DNA of 64,000 nucleotides. Source: Heligmosomoides polygyrus polygyrus (lineage: Eukaryota; Nematoda; Chromadorea; Rhabditida; Heligmosomidae). This document shows positions 23,701 to 30,085 of this stretch, in pieces. Each line of letters starts with the position of its first letter. The stretch's first letter is position 1. The notes beneath the pieces were generated by a model. It was not told the origin of the DNA. It was given only the letters and a program-made list of their open reading frames with translations, and made no database searches. Location: contig OX377201.1 in NCBI GenBank assembly GCA_947396885.1, positions 3,639,879 through 3,703,878 on the forward strand. Direction: 5' to 3'. The position numbers and the translations under genes are program-made.

Positions 23701-23875
23701 CAGTCGATCCGCTTTTAGTAATACTCAAGGAACACGTGCTTTTCAGGGGCTAATGTCGAGCAGAAGTAGACACCACGCTTCTACCATGCCCTCTGATCTG
23801 AAAATGCTGGATCATTGCAGGGAACTTCGACTGGAGACAGCAGGAACTACGCGGGCAAATGATCAACTGCTCTGA
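7037..23875 (+). CDS. Unrecognised host gene with C-terminal coiled coil, ten exons, 329 aa
   Basis: I do not recognise the product. Exons that splice in phase: 7037-7114, 10676-10769, 10843-10936, 11962-12033, 12092-12177, 13298-13460, 17119-17208, 20851-20973, 23515-23649 and 23821-23875 (stop TGA); the total is 990 bp, a multiple of three. The start MDKMSKPRRY was chosen because a TTTTCAG lies 21 bp upstream. The N-terminal third has VRLGPGRYRLSAP. The middle is serine- and lysine-rich (VPRRKKAEG, APKKPMRVIKSIKAK). An acidic stretch follows (EEVGLTEEYNEGAG). From about residue 243 to the end heptad-like sequence suggests a coiled coil (FRELKGENAYLKEQL, LVSENLQLSIKCRKL). Exon 8 could instead begin at 20833, 20824 or, with an AAG acceptor, 20819. 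An exon-like piece at 17237-17341 does not fit the phase. A scaffold role is a guess only. Confidence 0.78.
7973..8249. mobile_element. Nested fold-back element, GGCCCGTTTATACTTCG ends
   Basis: The outer ends TAAGGGCCCGTTTATACTTC and GAAGTATAAACCAGGCCTAA are inverse of one another. A second complete palindrome (8067-8202, GGCCTTTGTTATACCACC ends) sits in the centre. Relatives with TTTATACT ends are at 11401-11681, 40910-41036, 45703-45830 and 53595-53733. Confidence 0.8.
8327..8956. mobile_element. Non-autonomous element with poly-G/poly-C inverted ends
   Basis: The left end reads ACTAGTCGGGGGGAGGGG and the right end runs of C then ACTAGGATAGATC. The sub-terminal TTATGTAACAAATTGA is also inverted at the right. 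The same ends occur at 21646-22042 and 54246-54811, and single ends near 11026, 40829 and 42655. No transposase is seen inside. Confidence 0.8.
8985..10335. mobile_element. Element with about 190-bp inverted ends (CCCATGAACTTCCCCCAAAG)
   Basis: GCCCATGAACTTCCCCCAAA near 8989 is repeated inverted near 10312-10331. The inverted match includes GTAGCAAAAACGAAACACA near 10235. Between the arms lie repeat blocks of the GGGTGCTGATC family. No coding sequence is recognised. A diverged relative is near 59830-60010. Confidence 0.7.
10343..10503. mobile_element. GC-rich fold-back with GAGTTATACTCCCGC ends
   Basis: AGGCCTGAGTTATACTCCCG and CGGGAGTATAACTCTGGCCT are inverse. The interior is CG-rich and palindromic. 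Confidence 0.8.
11401..11681. mobile_element. Fold-back element, CCTAGTTTATACTTCC left end
   Basis: The left end TAGTTTATACTTCCATCGCC and right end GGCGGGAGTATAAAACCGCC are loosely inverse. It lies in intron 3 of the 7037-23875 gene. Confidence 0.6.
12280..12551 (-). mobile_element. tRNA-derived SINE, copy in minus orientation
   Basis: Read on the minus strand it starts with GGGCGCGTGTAGCGCAGTCG (A-box-like TAGCGCAGTCGG), then a B-box-like GGTTCCTGGTTCGGATT-type segment, and ends in the tail GAATGCGCTGGCGCATCCC. The same layout is at 13538-13817 (+), 15876-16160 (+), 35330-35607 (+), 37150-37432 (+) and 47126-47420 (+), and partly at 12877-13106 (-). Confidence 0.8.
12877..13106 (-). mobile_element. 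tRNA-derived SINE, diverged/deleted copy
   Basis: It shares the tail GCGCCACGCATTCTACTTCT and the GGCCTGGGCGGGAAATCCGA block with the other copies. The head is diverged. It lies in intron 5 of the 7037-23875 gene, antisense. Confidence 0.75.
13538..13817 (+). mobile_element. tRNA-derived SINE, sense copy
   Basis: It begins GGGCGCGTGTAGCGCAGTCG and has a B-box-like region near 13590. It ends in the family tail with TTTATCCTTTATCC. It lies just downstream of the donor of exon 6 of the surrounding gene. Confidence 0.8.
14092..14345 (+). mobile_element. Second tRNA-like SINE, plus copy
   Basis: GCGCAGTTGGTAGG at about 14287 fits an A box and GAGTTCGAGCCC near 14323 a B box, while the anticodon region does not form a normal tRNA. 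The whole segment recurs inverted at 16240-16560. Confidence 0.65.
14757..15650 (-). pseudogene. CR1/Jockey-like LINE, 3' part with 255-residue RT frame
   Basis: A minus-strand frame (15650-14883) encodes the end of a reverse transcriptase. It includes SVDTLRDLGFIMDKKLTFTD, the AYKSYVRPVLEYGTTVF stretch and FTRKLWIGLYG. A further fragment with the FADD-like end (TFADDVKLY region) lies at 15650-15710 in another frame. The element ends in an ATTT run at 14757-14789. It sits antisense in intron 6 of the host gene and is 5' truncated near 15770. Confidence 0.82.
15876..16160 (+). mobile_element. tRNA-derived SINE, sense copy
   Basis: Head GGGCGCGTGTACCGCAATGG, B-box-like GGTTCCTGGTTCGGATTTCC, and tail GAATGCGTGGCGCATCC with TTTATCCTTT. 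Confidence 0.8.
16240..16560 (-). mobile_element. Second tRNA-like SINE, minus copy
   Basis: The reverse complement matches 14092-14345 over the CTTTACGACACC-type, CTCGGCGGCGCAGTTGG and TTTTTTTAAAGACCTGAAAA blocks. The two copies form a 2-kb-spaced inverted pair. Confidence 0.65.
16714..16910 (+). repeat. Two solo SINE tails
   Basis: AGAAGTAGAATGCATGGCGC near 16722 and GACGTAGAATGCGTGGTGCA near 16868 match only the 3' tail of the tRNA-derived SINE. Confidence 0.6.
17237..17341 (+). other. Orphan exon-like segment (35 codons)
   Basis: Flanked by GATTTAG and GTGAGT, this piece is open only in frame 0 (LTCEQLRQLNVDAVFAAFSS) and looks coding. It begins in phase 0, but the exon before it (17119-17208) ends in phase 2 and the interval would be a 28-bp intron. 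Possible explanations are a one-base assembly error, an alternative transcript, or a decayed exon. Excluding it leaves the gene fully in frame. Confidence 0.45.
17342..18400. other. Intron sequence without recognised features
   Basis: 17380-17960 has moderate GC content and short open frames with no family resemblance. 17960-18400 is AT-rich. I see no exon with matching splice phase. Confidence 0.5.
18401..19646 (+). mobile_element. mariner element, degenerate
   Basis: The ends TATTAGGTTCTCCGGGAAGT and, inverted, TATTAGGTTGACAGGAAAGT fit mariner inverted repeats with a TA target site, and the length of 1,246 bp is usual. The transposase is on the plus strand but is broken by frameshifts: an early MDDKKM start near 18568, later blocks in other frames, and a C-terminal part with LLLMDSPTSHTAKN, then HPPYSSDLAPSDYHVF. 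From the Asp of LLLMD to the last Asp the spacing is 34, the DD34D pattern of mariner. It lies sense in an intron of the 7037-23875 gene. Confidence 0.9.
18745..19548 (+). pseudogene. mariner transposase remnant
   Basis: Longest open piece of the mariner (267 codons). Only parts align in frame with a mariner transposase: RELSDLTNTPKSIVHDAF near the N-terminus (helix-turn-helix) and the last 90 residues with the catalytic Asp pair. The middle is out of frame (for example LNHLLGSTRSSRWIEVV), so no active enzyme is made. The N-terminal MDDKKM lies in another frame. Confidence 0.8.
19931..20575. mobile_element. 645-bp palindrome, probable Penelope-type inverted arms
   Basis: The arms GTTTGTTAAATTCAACTTTA and TAAAGTTGAATTTAACAAAC enclose about 310 bp per side. 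Each arm carries a block with GATAACGACGATACCGTCG-type hairpin followed by GAAACGTC and then GTAATAAAG. This resembles the end region of the Penelope-like element at 47710-48739. No nuclease or reverse transcriptase is seen in the centre. Confidence 0.6.
21143..21216 (-). pseudogene. tRNA-like sequence, probably not functional
   Basis: On the minus strand GCGCCGG pairs with CTGGCGC as an acceptor stem, and GCAGGTTCGAGTCCCGC resembles a T arm. The anticodon stem does not close with a seven-base loop. A related sequence with the same flank (TTTTGTTGCGATC) is at 44383-44452, so it belongs to a repeat. Confidence 0.55.
21646..22042. mobile_element. Poly-G-ended non-autonomous element
   Basis: The ends ATCCTAGTCCGGGGGGGGCA and CCTATCCGGACTAGGATAAA are inverse. 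Inside are two imperfect direct repeats with GCCTGACATGTTATAAC-type cores (21836 and 21910). Confidence 0.8.
22288..23281. repeat. 994-bp near-perfect inverted repeat
   Basis: TAAGCACGTTAAGAAATAAT at 22288 is inverted at 23261-23280, and long stretches between are inverse, including CGAGCGCGCGAAAAC and TGGGTTATTTTTGTTGTGCC. The spacer near 22760-22800 contains GCACCAATTGTGTCACC. The right arm has an open frame (22881-23216) rich in Glu, Arg and Lys. It looks like an element dimer or fold-back; I cannot name its family. Confidence 0.75.
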
Positions 23876-23914
23876 TACAGAGATATGAATCGTTTCTGTG
23901 CCATTGAATGTTCA

Positions 23915-23920
23915 AATAAA
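23915..23920 (+). terminator. Polyadenylation signal AATAAA
   Basis: AATAAA lies 40 bp after the TGA stop of the 7037-23875 gene, which supports 23821-23875 as the terminal exon. Confidence 0.75.
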
Positions 23921-24147
23921 ATTGACTACGACTACAACCCCTCTAAGCCTAATGCTGCTTCCATTCATCGCAATCACGTCTCCGGAGATTATGCCGATCA
24001 TGGCAGCCTTCTATTACACGGTACTCAAATTCATCCTAAAGCTCAGTGCTTTTGATGAATGTGCTCTTCAGTTATTTCAGAAGAAGTCATTGTTGTTTTC
24101 CCAGGCAGCATCTATCCGACGGACAGAATGACCAAGGGAAGGAATGA

Positions 24148-24297
24148 TTCATCAACGACTTACATAACTTTAACTGAGAATTCACAGCGCAAAACTCGGA
24201 TAACGCGGCTTATCGCTCACCATATCGCTTGATAAGCCGCGTTTTTAGAGTTTTCCGCCGTGAGTTCTCTGCTAAAGTTATGTAAGTCGTTGATGAA
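24148..24297. mobile_element. 150-bp palindromic MITE, copy 3
   Basis: Ends TTCATCAACGACTTACATAA and its inverse, with the centre GCTTATCGCTCACC / CTTGATAAGCC. Confidence 0.88.
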
Positions 24298-25417
24298 TCC
24301 GGTCCCAAAATTGTTTTCGAAACCGTAACGAGCTACAACAGAGCCCTTTACATATCTGCCACCACTTCTTCATATTGCGGCATAGAAAGCTGGATGAAAC
24401 CTGCGTTGCTTGAAGATCGCCCTTATCTAAACCACCTGGAATCTGGGCTTTTTCCAAAAATACCATTAGTTGCATGATCTGCACCGAGGGGTCTAAAAAA
24501 TGGGATCAGTATACAGGGTGTCTCAAAGAATGTATGCACTGTTTGAAAGGTGATAACTTAGTAAAGGTTCTAAAGAAGTTGACTGCTCAGATGAAAGCAT
24601 AAGAAGACAGAAAGTTTCTGACATATAAGCGGCATGGAGTGCGCCATGCACTCGTCTAAAAGCTTCCATTTTACACTCGATTGTTTGCCTTTCGCTTGAA
24701 TTCTTGCTACAACTTCTCCACAAGGTGGCCGTATCGATTGATTTGAGCTTCTTTCAAAGTCTAAAACATAAAAACACTACGGCTTGCGAATAATGCAGAG
24801 TATCCTAGAGAATGCAGGTGTTATTTGAAAGGTTCTAACGTTGGTGATAGGGAAGCTTTGAAGATGTTTGAGACTCATATGAAAGCACATGATAACGAGA
24901 TTTCTGCGGCGTGTAAATAGTCAAGTTTGCACCATGCTCCCGCCTGAAATCCTGCATTTGCGGCTCGATTGATTGTGCGTGGCCTGAAGGCTTGTTGCAA
25001 TCTTGTTACTACTTGGCTAGATTAAACTCTGCTGTGCTTCCTTTAACGTTATCCGTCGCCCAGCGGCTGCAGTTATGCCCATTATCCTCTCCATTCAGCC
25101 TGAATGTTGCTTCATCAGTGGGTCTTGTAAAATGGGACTCCTGTTCACATTCAAATCGTGCAGTCAATAAACTCACATGTCACGTGTCTTTCATCACGTG
25201 ATTGCCAGTTCTATAGGTTAAAAGAAGCACCGCATAGGTTATTCTGGCCAAGTAATAATAAGATTGTAACAGGCATTCTGCCCACGCACAATAAATCGAG
25301 TCTGAAGTGAAGGGTTTCAGGCGGGAGCATGGCGCAATCTTAACTATTTGCACGTCACGGTAATCCGTTACCCTGCGCTTTCATGTGAGTTTCAAACATC
25401 TTTAAATGCTTCATTAG

Positions 25418-25857
25418 TGTAAGGGGACATTACAACGACGGCATGTAAGGGGACATTACAACGACGGCAGGGGACATTACAACGGCGGCCCAAGGTCAAG
25501 CGGATTAGACATCTGCCGATAAGCTCCATCTGTTATCGGACCACCCGCGCGAGGCCGGAGAGATAACACCGCCCACCGACTCACACAGAGAGAGAGGTAC
25601 ACACACCAACGCCCTGGCCATTTGGCCTGCCTTCTCTTTTTGGGTCTTCTCTGGTTCGGCTCTTCCTTTTCCCGTCCCCCGTCTGTCTATGTCGCAATCT
25701 GTATAACTGATAAACTGTGTCACTCCTCAACTGTTTTGTTATGTAATTGAACGATAGAGTAAAGTGATAGGGACGGGAAAGGCTTATATCCGACTCCCTC
25801 AGGTGCCGCTACACGAAAACTCGTTACATGAAACCCTGAGGGAAGGAAGATATAACA
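25418..25857 (+). repeat. 5' LTR
   Basis: Starts TGTAAGGGGACATTACAACG and ends GAAGATATAACA. It has three short tandem GGGGACATTACAACG units near its start. Confidence 0.85.
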
Positions 25858-25975
25858 TGGAGGTCCCGGCGAGATCTTTTCATAGTCCGTAGCGTAATAT
25901 AACATGGAGGTCCCGGACGAACTTTCATAGTCCGTAGCGTAACATATAACATGGAGGTCCCGCTCGAACTTTTTT
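25852..25975 (+). repeat. Three tandem copies of the LTR end plus primer-binding-site-like sequence
   Basis: TATAACATGGAGGTCCCG occurs three times (near 25851, 25902 and 25945), with CATAGTCCGTAGCGTAA between. The bases after the shared core differ each time (GCGAGA, GACGAA, CTCGAA). Confidence 0.85.
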
Positions 25976-26988
25976 ATAACCTTGCAATTTTTACCACCTC
26001 TTCTTTAATTTCTTTTTTGTTTTCTTTTGCATGTTAGGATCGTAGAAACTAGTCATTTCTACGACCGAACATTGCAATAAGATAATTACCCCACTTTTGC
26101 TTGCTAACTTTGTAGGAACTGACTATTTTTACAGCTTAGCATAGCATCAGCTCTCTTACTGTAAATCGTTCTGGTAGAAACCACTTAAAAATTTAAAAAT
26201 TTTAATAGTAACTATTTTTTCTCTATCTATAACACTTTTTTGTTTATCACATTTCCAACAGGAGGTTTTAAATATGAAACCGCATGCACTTTGTATTCAT
26301 GCCTCCTTTTCTTCTCTGACGTTCAAAAACACTAGGACAATTTTTTCAGACCCATATCATAGTTTTGCCTGACGCTAGTCGTCGTTTTGAAAACTCACCG
26401 CCTTAATTTTTTGAATACTCTGAGTCCCTTCTCGGATAAGAAAAGGGAACAACCTAAAACAGCAACTCTGCATCCTTTCTCGGATAAGAAAAAGGAACAA
26501 GCTGAAGAAAAAAAAACACGTGCGCTAGAATTATGAAACACAAAAGAGACCTACGCAAGGAGACGTAGAAGAGACGTACGCAAAGCGACGTACTCATACT
26601 CAGAAGAATCGTACGAAATCATTGCGCCACAAATCTGTAAAGTAAGCGCCGGCCTATTGCAAAAGCGCCACGAAAAAATAAAGGGCAAAACACCAAATAT
26701 GATACTGGAATAAGTCTGATAAAACACTTCCACCCTCTGTTTTCCTCATATCTCTTCCATGTTCCGCAAGGATAGATCGTCTTCTATCCTGCACTTGTAA
26801 TAACCTTTAGAGCTAGGTACAAAAGTACCCTCACCATCATCAGCCAAGGACGTCAGATCGCAACAACCGAACCTACCAGGAACGAAAGCAACTAGAAACA
26901 CCGTACCCAACCGTGACGTTTACCTTTTACCTCTTGTTTTTATTTTTTATTTTAAAAAGAGAAAACTCTTACTTTCAATATTACAACG

Positions 26989-27537
26989 ATGAGCTCCCAA
27001 CCAGAGAAGCCAGAAGAAGAAGTCCTTCTGGGCAGTTTTAATGCACTAGCACTCACCGATAAAGTCAAGGCACTAGAAAAAGAAGTAGACCTACTACGAA
27101 AATCTTGCACTAAACTAATCACCAAAACCAACAACTTTCGACAAGCATCTAAGAGAATAAAAGGGGAAAATTTGCGTGCAAACTTTCCTCAAATATCCTA
27201 TTACTATGCACCAATGAACACCCAGCTGCCACCTTTTGTCAGCCCTAATTATAGAAGAAAACCCTACTGCACTAATTACAGCGCACCACCGCCATTCTCT
27301 TCCGGAAATGCCTACCACACTCCGGTAGAATATTTTAATAACTTTATGGCACCACCTCGTAGATACTTCCTTCCGGATTTTGCTAACCAATATCCCCTAA
27401 ACAATAGACAGCCGCCAATAAATATCTTTTCATCACCAACGCACCCTCATTTTATCAACACTGGCGTCCAATTTCGCACCCACACGAATACAAGGAGAGC
27501 AAGCGGATATGCAATACGGCACAACAACCAAATATAG
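26989..27537 (+). CDS. 182-residue protein inside LTR element, gag-like position
   Basis: The only long open frame of the LTR element's interior. The first 60 residues are charged with heptad-like spacing (ALALTDKVKALEKEVDLLRK), suggesting a short coiled coil. The remainder is rich in Pro, Asn, Tyr and Phe (PPRRYFLPDFANQYPLNN) and looks disordered. No zinc knuckle, protease, reverse transcriptase or integrase motif is visible. Position after the primer-binding site suggests a gag-like structural protein, but nothing in the residues proves it. Lack of an enzyme implies dependence on a partner element. AT-rich codon use differs from the host exons. Confidence 0.6.
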   Translation: MSSQPEKPEEEVLLGSFNALALTDKVKALEKEVDLLRKSCTKLITKTNNFRQASKRIKGENLRANFPQISYYYAPMNTQLPPFVSPNYRRKPYCTNYSAPPPFSSGNAYHTPVEYFNNFMAPPRRYFLPDFANQYPLNNRQPPINIFSSPTHPHFINTGVQFRTHTNTRRASGYAIRHNNQI

Positions 27538-28141
27538 AGAAGTTCAATCAGTTTCAAAGTAACACCTTAAGCTACCAGGTACCCGATAGGTTTGCGAAAA
27601 ATGCCTCTATCGTACTCTTCGTTCTGACCAGCCATTGTAGGCTAATAACGGAACAAATAGTGAATGTGTTGATGATATTTATTACACATACAAAGTACAA
27701 TACAAAAGTACAAAATGTACCCGACATCACCGTAGTAATCGACGACAGAGCGATTGCATAGCGAAACAATCTTTTGATGCTTTGGCCAGCCGCTGAAAAA
27801 TGGGGAATAACAATGCCATTTAGCTATCTTCCATCTTATCTATCTTACCTTCTGGTACTGCTCATGAACGTCCTTCTCCACCTCCAGACAGTCTTCTGCC
27901 CTCCTGTTTCTGGCTTCAAGCCATTTAAGTTCAACAGCACTACTTTCTCTCACTTCCTCGACCTCGTCCACGTCACCATAATACCCCCTCACTGCAGATA
28001 TATACTAAAAAAAAATTTGCGAAAATTATTAATATTAATATTCACAATTAATATTAAAACGCATAATTATTTACCTCTGTTCTCTCCTTCACATTGTTCA
28101 TCTGATCGATATGATTATGAGCCATCATTATGAAAAATCTA

Positions 28142-28581
28142 AACCAGGGGACATTACAACGACGGCATGTAAGGGGACATTACAACGACGGCAGGGGACA
28201 TTACAACGGCGGCCCAAGGTCAAGCGGATTAGACATCTGCCGATAAGCTCCATCTGTTATCGGACCACCCGCGCGAGGCCGGAGAGATAACACCGCCCAC
28301 CGACTCACACAGAGAGAGAGGTACACACACCAACGCCCTGGCCATTTGGCCTGCCTTCTCTTTTTGGGTCTTCTCTGGTTCGGCTCTTCCTTTTCCCGTC
28401 CCCCGTCTGTCTATGTCGCAATCTGTATAACTGATAAACTGTGTCACTCCTCAACTGTTTTGTTATGTAATTGAACGATAGAGTAAAGTGATAGGGACGG
28501 GAAAGGCTTATATCCGACTCCCTCAGGTGCCGCTACACGAAAACTCGTTACATGAAACCCTGAGGGAAGGAAGATATAACA
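28142..28581 (+). repeat. 3' LTR
   Basis: Matches the 5' LTR base for base where I compared them. The exception is the first five bases, which read AACCA instead of TGTAA. Confidence 0.85.
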
Positions 28582-29137
28582 TTAGCAGCAATGTTGGAAC
28601 CTTTCAAATATCACCTGCGCTTCTAGGATACCCTGCCTTTTTGCGCAAGCCATAGTGTGTTTTTAAGTTTTGAAACTTGAAGGAAGCCCAAACCAATCGA
28701 AGCGGCCACTTTGTGAAGAAATTATAGCATGCATTCAAGCGAAACACGATCAATCGAGTGTAAAATGCAAACCTTCAGACGAGTTCATGGCTCATCCCTA
28801 GCCGCCCATATGTCAGAAAATTTCAATCTTCTTAAGCTTGCATATGAGCTCTTAGCTTCTTCAGTACCTTTACTGTGAGCAAAGTTACCACCTTTCAAAT
28901 GGTGTTCAAACATTGAGACACCCTGTACACCGGCCGTTCCGACGCATTTTGATTTCTAGCCGAATCAGGTCGTTTGCGGTCCCGGGAGCGGGGGAGCGAC
29001 TAAACGCGTCACGTGCGTCTCAAATGATTTTCAGTTTTCGGTTTTCATTTTCATCCTAACATGTCCATTACCTTTCAAGGAAGGCATAATCCTTTAACAT
29101 GATAGAACAGTATCTCAAAGCCATTGGCCACAAGACA

Positions 29138-29755
29138 ATTATAAACGGCGGATATCAGGACCGGCTCACCGTAACCGCAGTGCGGGTCGCGCCGAGACTT
29201 TGCTGTCTGCGCCCTCCTAGCTCAGAGATCGCGCGTCCGCGCCCACGCTGCGACGTCCGGTCGATGTCTTGTGCGCCCGCGATGGCACCGTATGCAAGTG
29301 GGTCGTGGTGCAGTAGGTAGAGGGTTTACTTCATGCGAGGGATGTCGGGGGTTCGGTTCCTGGGCGCCGCAGCGTTCTTGCACTTCAGCTGAGTATCTGA
29401 GATCTGGGAGGTTTCGACGTCTACACGACGTTGTGCGTTCTTTGCGCATTGCTTCAGCCGTATGCGCTTCGCCGCTCGAAGAGCGCAGAATCCAGATGCG
29501 GACTCCCTTGAGCGACGAAAGCAGTTTCCGTACGAGCAGTATTATGGCACACACCCTGGAGTCCCTTCCCTAGCCTGGCTCTGCGCTCGAAGAGCCCAGC
29601 CGCGAACTCCCCCTGAGCGAAGAAAGCAGTCCCCATACGAGCAGATTGTATGGCACACCATGGAGTTTCTTCCCTAGCCTTGTTCTGCGATTGCACAATG
29701 GACGTCTCACCCGACGCCTAAGGTTACGGTGAGCCTGACATCCGCCGTTTATAAT
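29138..29755. mobile_element. 618-bp element with about 37-bp TIRs carrying a tRNA-like insert
   Basis: Ends ATTATAAACGGCGGATATCA and its inverse TGACATCCGCCGTTTATAAT. The interior is GC-rich with a tRNA-like segment near 29303-29370 (GTGGTGCAGTAGGTAG, GGGGGTTCGGTTCC). The same tRNA-like segment is inverted in 44487-45266. Confidence 0.75.
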
Positions 29756-29777
29756 CCTGTTTGGCCACAACAAAATT

Positions 29778-29783
29778 TATTGG
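29778..29783 (-). terminator. Candidate polyadenylation signal of LIAS
   Basis: Minus-strand AATAAA about 300 bp past the LIAS stop codon. It is the nearest canonical hexamer I find on that strand. Confidence 0.45.
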
Positions 29784-30085
29784 AGCTTCAATCAATGTAC
29801 TTCTCGTCGGTGACCGAACGGTTCATAGCAGAAGCAGACAATAACACTTTCAATATCTGTACAAGACTCCCTCAACCATACGGCTAACGTATACACCCTT
29901 ATAGGAACATCTGCATACAATAAATCTTGCTCTAGTGGTTATATCACAGTGACTAGTGTCAACAACAATCAATACGGATATCGAAGACGCGGCTTAAGCT
30001 GCCACGAGTCTAACCTGAGCTGGGCACTAGGTGGAACTGTTGGACAAATTTGAGAACGACAATTCCAACACACTACTTCTACAAT

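Larger units (their letters stand above)
25414..28585 (+). mobile_element. LTR retrotransposon, apparently non-autonomous, with TTAG target duplication
   Basis: Two 440-bp repeats in the same orientation (25418-25857 and 28142-28581) are flanked by TTAG on both sides. Joining across the element restores CATTAGCAGCAATG, which matches the intact sister copy at 38.5-39.7 kb. The 5' LTR ends in ATAACA and is followed at once by TGGAGGTCCCGGCGAGATC, a candidate primer-binding site. The interior (about 2.28 kb) has one clear open frame of 182 codons and no reverse transcriptase, integrase or protease motifs that I can find. The LTRs look identical by eye except for the first five bases, so insertion is recent. 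Confidence 0.85.
24512..28927. mobile_element. 1.25-kb TIR element (TACAGGGTGTCTCAAA), split by an LTR element
   Basis: Left end TACAGGGTGTCTCAAAGAAT, right end inverse (TTGAGACACCCTGTA), flanked by TA. Without the 25418-28585 insertion it is about 1.25 kb, the same as the uninterrupted copy at 38485-39740. The sub-terminal blocks (CTGTTTGAAAGGTGATAAC) are also inverted. No intact transposase is seen. Confidence 0.85.

Noticed and set aside
23745..23875. Terminal exon starting at the TTTTCAG near 23745
   Set aside because: In the required phase it gives an immediate stop (GGC TAA). The acceptor at 23820 keeps the frame to TGA.
25418..25500. CRISPR-like spaced repeats (GGGGACATTACAACG)
   Set aside because: Only three short units without regular spacers, duplicated exactly in the second LTR of a eukaryotic retroelement.
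29222..29773. Overlapping GC-rich open frames on both strands
   Set aside because: They lie within a TIR element with a tRNA-like insert. The high GC content keeps frames open, and no protein motif is present.
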